64,000 nucleotides of DNA from the NCBI GenBank assembly GCA_021234155.1, contig JAJEKV010000033.1, positions 11,420,163 to 11,484,162 on the forward strand. The letters are read 5' to 3'. Numbering within the stretch: position 1 is the first letter of the stretch; every line of letters begins with the position of its first letter. Source of the DNA: Isoetes taiwanensis (Eukaryota; Streptophyta; Lycopodiopsida; Isoetales; Isoetaceae). The notes under the pieces were generated by a model. The model made no database searches and had not been told where the DNA came from. It saw nothing but the letters and a program-made list of their open reading frames with translations. A program made the translations under genes and the position numbers. Shown in pieces: positions 30,901 through 42,239 of this stretch.

Positions 30901-33900
30901 CCAGCAATGCAGCCCAATTTTCAAATTTTCGAGAAGGTCTAGGTCAAAGGGTTAGCATTAGAACGGTCGGCAGGCCGCTGTGTATAAACCGAGCCGCACC
31001 CTTCCCCAAGTCAAACGAGGCCGAGGACCTTGCGGGGATCCTCACAAGAGGGGAGAGTCCGACCCCAAGAGGCGGGATCCAAAAAGTTCCCAGGCAGCCC
31101 TTTCCGCAGCGCCCCCGGGTCGCGACGCTTAATGACCACCATCCCGAGGCCCTGTTCCCCTATCCGACCGCTGGATCCTCCGCTCGTGGCCCCCTCTTCG
31201 AAGGCCCAAAAGATTCCGTGATCGGGTCCGGAGAACTTGTCAAACCGCTGGCCCCCCGGAGGTCGGCCTAATGTTTTGTCGCTCGGGCACCGAGGAGGCT
31301 CCTGAATGGCAAATCGACCCCCGCCAAATCGTCCGAATGGCGAAATTACCCTAAGGAGCAAGTTACAAGGTCGGTTTTGCAAAAGAAAGAAACACTCACG
31401 CCCACCACGACAAGATCCCGCATCCACATCCTAGGCCAATTGACTACGAGTGTGATGGAAGTGAGCTACTTTGGCGCTTCTTGGAGGTCGGGTGTTTTTC
31501 CTCGCCACGAAACTTGGTCCCCGTGGCAATGTCGACGATCGAGTCTATTGGCGAGCCAAATCGTGATTCCTGAGAGGGAGGTCGCCCGTCCGGCCCCCGT
31601 GGCCTTGGGGAGAGGAAATTCGGCAACGGCTTCCGGGGATTTTAGGGTCCGTGGCTCAAGGCCAACACCCCCACTCCACGCCAAGTCACGGGCGCAAGGT
31701 CCCTACCGACCGACAAGGAGGGCCTCCAAAACGTAAAACCCCGGGGCTGCCGTGTTCTAGAAGGGTTTGCGCTTTGGGGCCGTGACTTGGTCCGCTGCAC
31801 TTGGTACCGGCCGAAGCCGCAGCCGGTGAATACGGAGCAAGGGAACCGACGGAGCGGAGTTTGGGCCTGTCCTCCTCCCGATGTGGCAAGTAGAAGTCGG
31901 GGGCGCTTTTGGGCAAGACATTCATAAATTCGCAAATTAATGCATTGTACGAAAATAAATTCTGATTTTTGCCACCGGATTCCTAATTCATCTCCAGACA
32001 CACAGCCCAATTTTCAAATTTTCTGGAGAAGGTCTAGGTCAAAGGGTTAGCATTAGAACGGCCGGGGCAGGCCGCTGTGTGGCAACCGAGCCGCACCCTT
32101 CCCCAAGTCAAACGAGGCCGACCTTGCGGGGATCCCTCACAAGAGGGGAGAGTCCTGACCCCAAGAGGCGGGATCCAAAAGTTCCCCGAGGCAGCCCTTC
32201 CCCGCGCCCCCGGGTCGCACGCTAATGACCACCATCCCCGAGCCCGTTCCCCCCTATCCCACCGCTGGATCCTCCGCTTCAGGGGCCCCTCTTCGGGAAG
32301 GCCCAAAAGATTCCGTGACGGGTCCCGGGAGAACTTGTCAAACCGCTGCGGCGCCCCGGAGGTCGGCCTAATGTTTTGTCGCTCGCACCGAGGAGGCTCC
32401 TAATGGCAAATCGACCCCGCCAAATCGTCCTAATGGCTTAAATTACCCTAAGGAGCAAGTTACAAGGTCGGTTTTGCAAAAAGAAAGAAAACACTCACGC
32501 CCACGACAAGATCCCGCATCCACATCCTAGGCCAATTGACTACGACGAGTGTGATGGAAGTGAGCTACTTTGGCGCTTCTTGGAGGTCGGGTGGTTTTCT
32601 CGCCAATGCAAACTTGGTCCCCGTGGCAATGTCGACGTCTTGAGTCTATTGGCGGAGCCAAATCGCGATTCCGGAGAGGGAGGTCGCCCGGCCCGGCCCC
32701 GGGCCTTGGGGAGAGGAAATTCGGGGCAACGGCCCCTGGGATTTTAGGGTCCGGTGCTCAAGGCCAACACCCCCACTCCACGCCAAGTCACGGCCAAGGG
32801 TCCCTACCGACCGGACAGGAGGGCCTCCAAAACGTAAAACCCCGGGGTTGCCGTGTTCTAGAAGGGTTTTGCGCTTTGGGGCCGTGGACTTGGTCTGTTG
32901 CACTTGGTACCTGGCCGAGAAGCCGCAGCCGAGAATACGAGCAAGGGGAACCGACGGAGCGGAGTTTGGGCCTGTCCCCCTCCCCGGCGTGGCAAGTAGA
33001 AGTCTGGGGCTTTTGCAATGGCAAGACATTCACAAATTCGCAATTAATGCATTGTACTAAAAATAAATTCTGATTTTTTGCCACCGGATTCCTAATTCAT
33101 CTCCAAAGACACGTTCCCAATTTTCAAAATTTTCTGGAGAAGGTCTAGGTCAAAGGGTTAGCATTAGAACGGTCGGGGCAGCCGCTGTGGCAACCGAGCC
33201 CGCACCCTTCCCCAAGTCAAACGAGGCCGACCTTGCAGTGGATCCCTCACAAGAGGGGAGAGTCCCACCCCAAGAGGCGAGATCCAAAAATGTTCCCGAG
33301 GCAGCTCTTCCCCGCAGCGCCCCCGGGTCGCACGCTAATGACCACCCTCCCGCAGAGCCCGGGTTCCCCTATCCCACCGCTGGATCCTCCATTCAGGGGC
33401 CCCTCTTCGAAGGCCCAAAAGATTCCGTGATCGGTCCGGAGAACTTGTCAAACCGCGGGCGCCCCGAGGCTCGGCCTTGTATAAACCGCAGTTGTTTTGT
33501 CGCTCGCACCGGGAGGCTCCTAATAGCAAATCGACCCCCGCCAAATCGTCCGGAATGGCGAAATTACCCTAGGGAGCAAGTTATAAGGTCGGTTTTGCAA
33601 AAGAAAGAAACACTCACGCCTCCACGACAAAGATCCCGCATCCACATCCTAGGCCAATTGACTACGAGTGTGATGGAAGCGAAGCTACTTTGGCGCTTTT
33701 GAGGTCGGGTGGTCTTCCTCGCCACGAAAACTTGGTCCCCGTGGCAATTGTCGACGCTTCGAGTCTATTGGCAGAGCCAAATCGCAATTCCGAGAGGGAG
33801 GTCGCCTGGCCCGGCCCCCCGTGGCCTTGGGAGAGGAAATTTGGGGCAAGCAGCCTGGGGGATTTTAGGGTCCGTGGTCAAGGCCAACACCCCCCCACTC

Positions 33901-36481
33901 CACGCCAAGTCACTCTGCAAGGTCCCGCCGACCGACAAGGAGAGGGCCTCCAAAACGTGAAACCCCGGTGGGCTGCCGTGTTCTAGAAGGGTTTGGCGCT
34001 TTGAGGGCCAAGACTTGGTCTCGCTGCACTTGGGACTCCGCCGAGAAGCCGCAGCCGAGAATACGGAGCAAGGGGAACCGACGGAGCGAGTTTGGGCCTG
34101 TCCTCCTCCCGATGTGGCAAGTAAAGCCTGGGGCTTTTTTGCAAAGGGCAAGACATTCATAAATTCACAATTAATGCATTGTAAGAAAATAAATTCTGAT
34201 TTTTTGCCAGCTGGATTCCTAATTCATCTCCAGCACATAGCCCAATTTTTGAAATTTTTGGAGAAGTTCTAGGTCAAAGGGTTAGCATTAGAATGGTCGG
34301 GCAGCCCGCTGTGGCAACCGAAAGCCGCACCCTTCCCCAAGTCAAACGAGGCCAGACCTTGCAGGGATCCCTCACAAGAGGGGAGAGTCCCACCCCAAGA
34401 GGCTGATCCAAAAAGTTCCCGAGGCAGCCCTTCCCGGCAGCGCTTCCCCCCCCTTTCGCACGCTAATGACCACCATCCCGAGCCCGGTTCCCCTATCCCA
34501 CCCGCTGATCCTCCGCTCAGGCCCCTCTTCTGAAGGCCCAAAAGATTCCGTGACGGGTCCCCGAGAACTTGTCAAACCGCGTGGCCCCCGAGGTCGGCCT
34601 AATGTTTTGTCGCTCGCACAATCGGAGGTTCAAATGGCAAATCGACCCTGCCAAATCGTCCGGAATGGCAAAATTACCCTAAGGAGCAAGTTACAAGGTC
34701 GGTTTTGCAAAAGAAAGAAACACTCACGCCATCCACGACAGTATCCCACATCCACATCCTAGGCCAATTGACTACGAGTGTGATGGAAGTGAGCTACTTT
34801 GGCGCTTCTTGGAGGTCGGGTGGTCTTCTGGCCACGAAACTTGGTCCCAAGGGCAATGTCGACGTTCTGAGTCTATTGGCGGAGCCAAATCGTGATTCCG
34901 GAGAGGGAGGTCGTCGCCTCGGCCCCCCCCCGTGGCCTTGGGGAGAGGGAAATTCGGCAACGGCTTCCGGGGATTTTAGGGTCCGTGGTCAAGGCCAACA
35001 CCCCCCACTCCACGCCAAGTCACGCGCAAGGTCCCTACCGACCGACAAGGAGGGCCTCCAAAACGTAAAACCCCGTGGGTTGCCGTGTTCTAGAAGGGTT
35101 TGGCGCTTTGGGGGCCGGACTTGGTCCGCTGCACTTGGTACCGGCCGAGAAGCCGCAGCCGGAATACGGAGCAAGGGGAACTGACGGAGCGGAGTTTGGG
35201 CCCCGTCCTCCTCCGATGTGGCAAGTAGAAGTCTGGGGCGCTTGCAAAGGCAAGACATTCATAAATTCGCAATTAATGCATTGTACCTAAAAATAAATTC
35301 TGATTTTTGCCACCGGATTCCTAATTCATTTTCAAATTTTCGAGAAGGTCTAGGTCAAAGGGTTAGCATTAGAACGGCCGGGCAGCCCGCTGTGGGCAAC
35401 CGAGCCGCACCCTTCCCCAAGTCAAACGAGGCCAGGACCTTGCAGAATCCCTCACAAGAGGGGAGAGTCCTGACCCCAAGAGGCGGGATCCAAAAGTTCC
35501 CCGAGGCAGCCCTTTTCCTCGGCAGCCCCCGGGTCGCACGCAATGACCACCCTCCGAGCCCGGTTCCCTATCCGACCGCTGATCCTTCTATTCAGGGCCC
35601 CTCTTCGAAGGCCCAAAAGATTCCGTGACGGTCCGAGAACTTGTCAAACCGCTGCGGCGCCCCGAGGTCGGCCTTGTATAAACCGCAATGTTTTGTCGCT
35701 CGCACCGGGAGGTTCGAATGGCAAATCGACCCCGCCAAATCGTCCGAATGGCTAAATTACCCTAAGGAGCAAGTTACAAGGTCGGTTTTGCAAAAGAAAG
35801 AAACACTCACGCCTCCACGACAAGATCCCGCATCCACATCCTAGGCCAATTGACTACGAAAGTGTGATGGAAGTGAGCTACTTTGGCGCTTTTGAGGTCG
35901 GGTGGTCTTCCTCGCCACGAAAATTGGTCCCCGTGGCAATGTCGATGTTCTCGAGTCTATTGGCAGAGCCAAATCGCGATTCCGGAGAGGGGAGGTCGCC
36001 TCGGCCCCGGCCCCGTGGGCCTTGGGGAGAGGAAATTCGGGCAACGCTTCCCGGGATTTTAGGGTCCGCGTCGTTCGCTCAACACCCCCACTCCACGCCA
36101 AGTCACGGGCAAAGATCTCGGCCGACCGACAAGGAGAGGGCCTCAAACGAAAACCCCGTGGGCTGCCGTGTTCTAGGAGGGTTTGGCGCTTTGGGGGCGA
36201 GACTTGGTCTCAAGGCAATTTGGGACTTGGCCGAAGAAGCCGCATCCGGTGAATACGGAGCAAGGGGAACCCAAGCGGAGCCGAGTTTGGGCCTGTCCTC
36301 CTCCCCGATGTGGCAAGTAGAAGTCGGGGGCTTTTGGCAAAGGGCAAGACATTCATAAATTGTAATTAATGCATTGTAACAAAAATAAATTCCGATTTTT
36401 TGCCGCTTGATTCCTAATTCATCTCCAAAGACACATCCCAATTTTCGAATTTTCTGAGAAGGTCTAGGTCAAAGGGTTAGC
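27987..36481. repeat. Tandem array of about 1.1-kb units, main block
   Basis: The GTGATGGAAG(T/C)GAGCTAC marker recurs near 28149, 29258, 30358, 31451, 32551, 33670, 34780 and 35866, a period of about 1,086-1,119 bp. Copies differ mostly by 1-3 base indels in G or C runs. Each unit has a TATAAACCG site. No frame is conserved between units. The block ends in mid-unit at GGGTTAG. Confidence 0.92.
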
Positions 36482-36828
36482 TAAGGTCAAAGGAATGGAG
36501 TTTGTGGGATCGCTGTACTTGGGGTTGACCTTGGTCGGGCCGGACGCTATACTTGGTCTAAGATTGCATTGAGAATATAAGCATCATAACTATTAGAATG
36601 AAGATAAATGATTACGTAAAAGCATCATAACTACTAGAATGAAGATAAATGATTACGTAAAAGCGTAAGACTACCAAGGGTTGGGGAGGGGGGGTTAGAT
36701 TTGGTTGCTTGTGATGATGGTTGTGTTTCAAAGATCAAGGCATATGGATAGAGAGAATGCCCTTGTTCAACGGACCGCTTCCTAAAGCTATTTGACATGG
36801 ATGGCATAATTAACTTGTAATGAATCAA
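36482..36828. other. Non-array insertion between array blocks
   Basis: Sequence unlike the array, with a 41-bp tandem duplication (AAGCATCATAACTA(T/C)TAGAA..., about 36579-36660) and a G-rich run at 36682-36694. It replaces nearly a whole array unit. I see no gene or clear ends. Confidence 0.5.
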
Positions 36829-37010
36829 TTCGGGCAAGCAGCTTTCGGGATTTTTAGGGTCCCCGCCTCAAGGCCAACACCCCCACTCCACGCCAAGACA
36901 CGACGCAAGGTCCCGCCAAATCTGACAAGGAGAGGGCCTCCAAACGTAAACCCCGTGGAGTTGCCGTGTTCTAGAAGGGTTCTCGCTTTGGGGCCGAAGT
37001 TTTGGTCTTC
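36829..37010. repeat. Array fragment left of the 9-kb transposon
   Basis: Array text from CGGGCAAGCAGCTTTCGGG to GTTTTGGTCTTC. It continues at 45995 (TTCTGGCCACAG) on the other side of the transposon, as in the intact copy at 46291-46311. Confidence 0.88.
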
Positions 37011-37040
37011 GGGTGTAAATATGGTAATGCTACCCAAAAA
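37011..37040 (+). repeat. Left terminal inverted repeat of the 9-kb transposon
   Basis: Thirty bases starting GGGTGTAAATATGG, identical to the reverse complement of 45965-45994. TTC precedes it at 37008-37010. Confidence 0.93.
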
Positions 37041-37168
37041 CGCCGAAAGCACTTAGCACCTAAAGCACTTCCAAGCACTTAGCAACCCGTGAGTTATACC
37101 TCCCACAATCTCGGCTCCTCCCGCTACAAGCACCTAGCTTCCATGCACCTTCCTTTTTTGATCCCAAT

Positions 37169-39130
37169 TTGTGTTTCTTTTGCTCGCTTTTTCTCCCGCC
37201 ACATCATAGATCAATTATCCCAACTTACATTCGTGGAATCGACACAATGGTAGAGGAGGCAATTCATACCGAGGATTTCGAAAGGATACACGCCTTTCAA
37301 ACCATGGTTTGCAGCCCTCGAAGCGCATTCAATTGGTCGGCAAATAATGTTACACAAGAACAAGGGGAATCAGGCTTTGGCAAGAACCCTCAATCCCAAG
37401 TCGGGTCGGCACTAAAGTTGCCGCTATTCAGCCACATCCGGCCAAATTGGACAGCTTTGTTAAGGATTCTTTATCCGCATGGGGTTTCAAACAATGAAGT
37501 CGAAGCAATTTGCCCTTGCATTTGCTTGGGAAAATTGCCAAGAAGGTCTTGAAGATCCCGAAGGCCATCAAATCAATTGGGCTGCATATGGTGCAATGTG
37601 TTATGGTTTACGTGCATAGCAGGCCGAGACCTCGTGGTGTTAAAGAGAAACAAGAAATTGATTCAAAGCCCCGCCGAAAGCAAAAGAGGTAGCAAGTAGT
37701 AAACTTGATCGCATTAAACTTGAAACCTAATCAAGCAGATAGTGACAGAGAATCTGAAAACTTATGATCAAGAAAAACTCGATGGAAAAAGAAATGCAGA
37801 TATAGTTGTTAGCCCGGCAAAAAAGAAAAGTCAAATGACAAAATTTTTAAAAAGGCTAACCTAAAAAGACACAAAGATGGAACAATTGAAATCACCGATT
37901 GTTGAAAAGAGGGGCCTGTTCATGACACAGAAGTAGAACAGAAATAAAATGAGTTGGAGAGAAAGTTAATGTTTGAGGAGTATGTCAGCAGAGTCCATGG
38001 AGTCATTATGCACACTGAGATCCGTGATCTGATTTTGAAGAAGGGAAACTTGGAGGCGTAATTAATTCAACCGATGGTGACATCAAGGCAGCCAAGGAAT
38101 ATGCAAAAACCTTAACAAATAGGAGACATCAAGAATTCAACTTTCTCGCATCAACACCATCAAGAGAAATCTTCCGTGTTTTTACAAAATTTTTGTAATG
38201 CTTGTGGTTTGGGATTTCCGATAAGTACAAGCTTTTTTAATTCTTGATTGCTCACATGAATATCATGTGATGTGTGTCAGCCTTGTTAAAGGAAGGCAAA
38301 TGTTTGAAATGTGAATGCCTAGTTCCCGAAGACCTTTATGTTGAGCTTGGCTTGAGCATTCCCTGCTGTAGCTTGAGCGTGTTGCTTCCTTTGATCCTAG
38401 ATTAAGTTTGAAATCAGATTTGGGATCAAATACGGTCCAGCAATTGAAGATGTAGTAGATGTGCAATCCGACCAATTGAAGTCCCCGTGATGTGCAATCC
38501 AACAATTGAAGTCCCCTTCTACTAGCACCTAAGAGAAGAAGGTTGAGACATGTCGTGATGATTCCGATATTGAAACAGAATGTTCCGGGACAAAATCCCC
38601 AAAGCAGCTTAAGAAGTGGCAAAGAATTTCGTGAAGAAACAAAGGTCGCCTCAGATGAGGAGATTGAGTATGTCTTAGACACTCCAACCGTGAAGAAGCG
38701 TAAGCAAGATCAAGAAGAAAAGTCTGATGTGGTTGTGAAGAAGACAGGGAAGGAAAAGAAGACATTGAATAAAGAAGAGACTAGCAAAAGAAAAGGAGGT
38801 GGCAAGGCCAAAGCAAATGTTCGCACTAAAGCCAAGGTTACTAGAAAGTATCCTTTGAGAGGGAGAGGTCAAAAGAATGATGGGAATGATGCAGGCAACA
38901 GAACTTGCAAGGCAATGAAGAAGAGGTTGAGAAGGATGTCATGGACAACATAAACTCAACCCTTGCTGATATTGCAGGTGGTTTGAAAGTTCAAAAGAAG
39001 TTCATGAAGAGCAGCCAATACTAGAACCCCGCACTAAATGTACAAGCCGCAAAGACTATCTCAGACAAGATAAAGGTACAAAACTTGCAGCAATGATTGA
39101 ATCCATGAGGGGAAAAACAACATCCCCTTG
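37169..39130 (+). pseudogene. Gene A1 (RING-like), copy 2, decayed
   Basis: The N-terminal part (37240-37620) reads EAIHTEDFERIHAFQTMV and, after a frameshift near 37480, QFALAFAWENC and INWAAYG, matching 1700-1740. A Lys/Glu-rich coiled-coil-like part follows with stops. At about 38170-38345 the RING-like cluster is readable across frames: CNACGLGF, CSHEYHV, then C residues near KCECL. A basic segment (38543-38953) has KRKQDQEEKSD, KRKGGGKAKANVRTK and KYPLRGRGQK, like the basic tail of copy 1. A stop (KTTSP*) at about 39131 precedes the FCP1-like segment, as in copy 1. Several frameshifts mark it as a pseudogene, though sequencing indels are possible. Confidence 0.65.
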
Positions 39131-39357
39131 AGCGTAATAATTCATTCCCCGATTGTTTAATTTGAATTCTTAAATTATTGTATTCATTATTTGAGTTGTC
39201 TTCTCAGAATCTTCGTGGAGTGACCAAGTAGTCCAAAGTGATGAGGACTTAAATGTATCCCAATTAACTTCCGTGTCTTGTGCTTTTTAATTTAATCTCA
39301 ATATTTGTACTTGAATTTGGGTGTGTATTCACTTGATTAATGTTGTGAATGTTAGGT

Positions 39358-40170
39358 CCATCAAGTACAAAGTGTAAATGTAGCTTCAAGTTCCACCGCA
39401 GACCGCCAATTGTTATTAGGCAAAAGAGATTGCTGATTCTAGATCTTAATGGCGCTCTCGTGAAGAGCTTTAGAAGAAGTAATCAATTGAGGGATGATCT
39501 TAAAAAGATAAACCCTCAATTATTAAAATCATCAACAACTAACAAAGTAGTTGTATTCAGGCCGGGAGTACATGCTTTCTTGGAGGAAGCATCTTACTGG
39601 TATGACTTAGCCATTTGGTCCTCTATGAACAGATTTAATGTTCATGAGGTGCTTGATGTCCTATGTCCCCGCTAAGAAAGACAAATTCATCTTCATTTGG
39701 GACCAGAGTTTCTGTGATGAGATGCCTTTCAAGTATCCTTTGGAGTCTTCTAATCCTATTTTTATGAAGCCACTCCATAAGGTATATGCAGCTTTCCCTG
39801 AGTATGGCAGAAATGTAATTATTGCATGATGAGGTTTACAAGACATTTCTGTCCCCACCATTTACTTCCATCATGGTGCCTACTTTCACCGCCACCAACC
39901 GATGAAATTCGATGTTTATTTGCTTCCAATACTTAGACAGTGTCACATGTCAAGATACTTTAGTCAGATCAAGAATAACACTAGAGCGTAATGTTATACA
40001 AGTATTTCCCCGGGTGTTCTTGAAGAATTATTCCAAAGACATTGGAGCGATAAGAAACCGCCGGTCAAAGCATACCGCAAGGGCCGATTCAGTGGTTAGT
40101 TGATGCACATCGAAATGTCTTCAGTGCAGACCAGTTGGTTCATCTACAGAAGTTTTTAGATTCCTGATCC
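39358..40170 (+). pseudogene. Gene A2 (FCP1-like HAD phosphatase), copy 2, decayed
   Basis: An AG acceptor near 39355 opens the text. RLLILDLNGALVKSF carries motif I with the same Asp-to-Asn change as copy 1. Then come VVVFRPGVHAFLEEA, YDLAIWSSMNRFNVHEVLDV, a frameshift at about 39673, DKFIFIWDQSFCDE, IFMKPLHKVYAAFPEYG, and another frameshift at about 39826 just before the motif IV region (readable as DEVYKTFLSPP). A degraded C-terminus follows to about 40170 (WSDKKPPVKAYRKGRF). It is clearly homologous to 3253-4006. It sits inside the 9-kb transposon, between gene A1 and gene B. Confidence 0.72.
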
Positions 40171-40404
40171 TGGTATAAACTTTGTAAATTGCCTCAATTT
40201 TGTTACATAGAGGCATGTAACTATGTGAGTGCAGATTTGCCTCCATTTTGTACAGATAATATGAGAGTGCAGATTTGCCTCCATTTTGTAACTACACAAG
40301 AATTTTGTACCATCTTGCAATGTAATATATCTTCATTCTCTTTCATTATGTGTTCTCGTATGAATTTTCTTGAAATTGCAAAGTTAACTGTGCAGATGTT
40401 ATGC

Positions 40405-40640
40405 TTTCCCAATTCAAGAAAAAATAGTTTAGACTATAAGACTCCTCACAGCCACAACCCAAACCTTTTGCAAATGATTTTAATCTTGGCAGGAACTCAA
40501 AGGAGTTGAGAAGATGTGGATTGAATTTGGACCTGAAGTATTGCATCGCACCTTGTTCATATTGATGACACCGACCAGGTCAAAATTTGGTCAATGTCCC
40601 CGTCAAGTCAATTTTTTGCGCATATGTATAAGCCGGGAAT
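40405..40640. repeat. Direct repeat within the 9-kb transposon (with 43884-44115)
   Basis: About 235 bp from TTTCCCAATTCAAGAAAAAA to GGTCAATGTCCCCG occur here and again at 43884-44115 with about 10-15% difference. The second copy lies in an intron of gene B. Confidence 0.8.
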
Positions 40641-41139
40641 TTTTGGACTCAATAAAAGCAAGATATGTAGAACTAATTTGAAAAGTAATCAAATGTCAAG
40701 AACAAATGTGAACAAGAATCAAATGTCAGGGTGCATGATAATTGAAAAAAAAGAGAAATTTTTCACATTAATAACACAATAGCCCTGCAGTTCGAATTTA
40801 AAAAGACATCCGAGCCCCGCAAAATTACAAAATTGGAGCAAAATTACAAAAAGGATGAAGACGGATGGCCTACTCAAAATTGGTAGGTGTCTAAGTACTT
40901 GAAGTCTTCAAAGAAATCAGCCGATTATTGTCACCGCTTGGTCTGATTCCACCATTCAACACCGCCAATGAGGTACTCGTGATTGCAAGTTGCCATATTT
41001 AGCGTAATCAAATTACCATAAGCATCCGCCTCTCAATTCTATGATAGTAATAGCATTCTCTCAGAATGATCAAACCGAAAGCGTAAGTCATGAGAGGGTT
41101 GTTCCTTTCTATGAAGTAGTACAAAGATCGCTAACCGTA

Positions 41140-41810
41140 AGTTGCTTTACAAAATTCAACCGCCCATTTTTTCTCCTTCTCGGCACAACTCGGTCCCTTA
41201 AATTGTACCTCGCTCTTATCACTTTCCTTCAAGACATGATCTATATCCGCTAGAAGATTCTCAAAAAGTCTCTTTCCTTTGCCTTTACCAGCCTCAAGAA
41301 CTAGCAACCTAACCCACTTCCGTGATTTCTTGAGTCGCGGTAAACAAATTTGCCTCTCGCAAAGTCACGTACCGTGTCCAAAGTTTTTTGCAGCTTTCTA
41401 GGTATTGTTTGAAAAGCCTAGCAAGAGGGAGGCCCACGCCTTTTAAGGGAATCCAATTCCACGAGCAAATGTAGCATTTGTCTTGATCACATACCTCTAC
41501 TGTGGGGACCCCGTGGTACAAGAACTCCTCGATCATCCGTAATCGGCAACACACCATCCGGGGCCCGGTCTTTGGTTAAATTATCCCAAGCAGGAGGATA
41601 AATGGAGAAATAATCAAGCTCGCCATTTTTCTTGACAAAAGTTTACTTGTGAGATGGATCCAAGCCGAGAGACCGTAGATCAAGGCGAGATGAGCGGCTT
41701 CTAGGTTAAAAGAATTCTGAATGCATTTTCGGTTTAAAGAATTTGCCATTAAGATCGGGCGAATGGGCAGAGAAAACAACAAAGGGCAATTGAAACAGAA
41801 TTCTCCCACC
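41140..41810 (-). pseudogene. Unidentified minus-strand gene fragment in the 9-kb transposon
   Basis: Minus-strand frames with coding character run from about 41810 to 41140. They include KKNGELDYFSIYPPAWDNLT, EEFLYHGVPTVEVCDQDKCY, GVGLPLARLFKQYLESCKKL, and after a frameshift WVRLLVLEAGKGKGKRLFEN and CAEKEKKWAVEFCKATYG. I do not recognise the family. It lies between the 3' ends of A2 and gene B on the same strand as B, so it could be an extra gene B exon, a third cargo gene or a separate insertion. Copy 1 has no obvious equivalent between 4007 and 5751. Confidence 0.4.
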
Positions 41811-41919
41811 TTGAAGAATTCTCAACTTCGCCAACAATTTTGTTCAAATCTCCTCCAATCCCTTCACCAACCTCCCAAAGATCGTAATTCAGAATTAACC
41901 TCCCAAGATACCAAATTTT

Positions 41920-42080
41920 GAAGACTCTACCTCCCGTAAAAGCCCATCAGAATGCTAGTGCCGTAAGTGCTTTAAGTGCTTTAAGTGTCGTGGGCAGCTG
42001 TAATCTCGTAACATGCTAAAGACAACCAAAAAAAGGGAAAATACCTTTTGATCCTCGCAGCTTTGCATCCATTATACTTC
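41920..42080. repeat. Direct repeat within gene B copy 2 (with 42761-42968)
   Basis: GAAGACTC(T/C)ACCTCCCGTAA, TAAGTGCTTTAAG, AATACCTTTTGAT and CGCAGCTTTGCATCCATT occur in the same order at 41920-42080 and 42761-42968. The block overlaps an exon end of gene B, so part of the gene was duplicated. It includes the AAGTGCTT motif. Confidence 0.7.
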
Positions 42081-42239
42081 ATCCATTACCTTCTATGAGG
42101 TAGTTGGAATACTACTCATGATTTGTTGGCAAGTGTCTTCATCCATGGTATACATGTTAGAGTCATCTTCATCCGTATACATGTCAAACTTTTGACAGCC
42201 TTACAAGATGGCTATAAACACTTGCCTCGTGTTTGTCCT

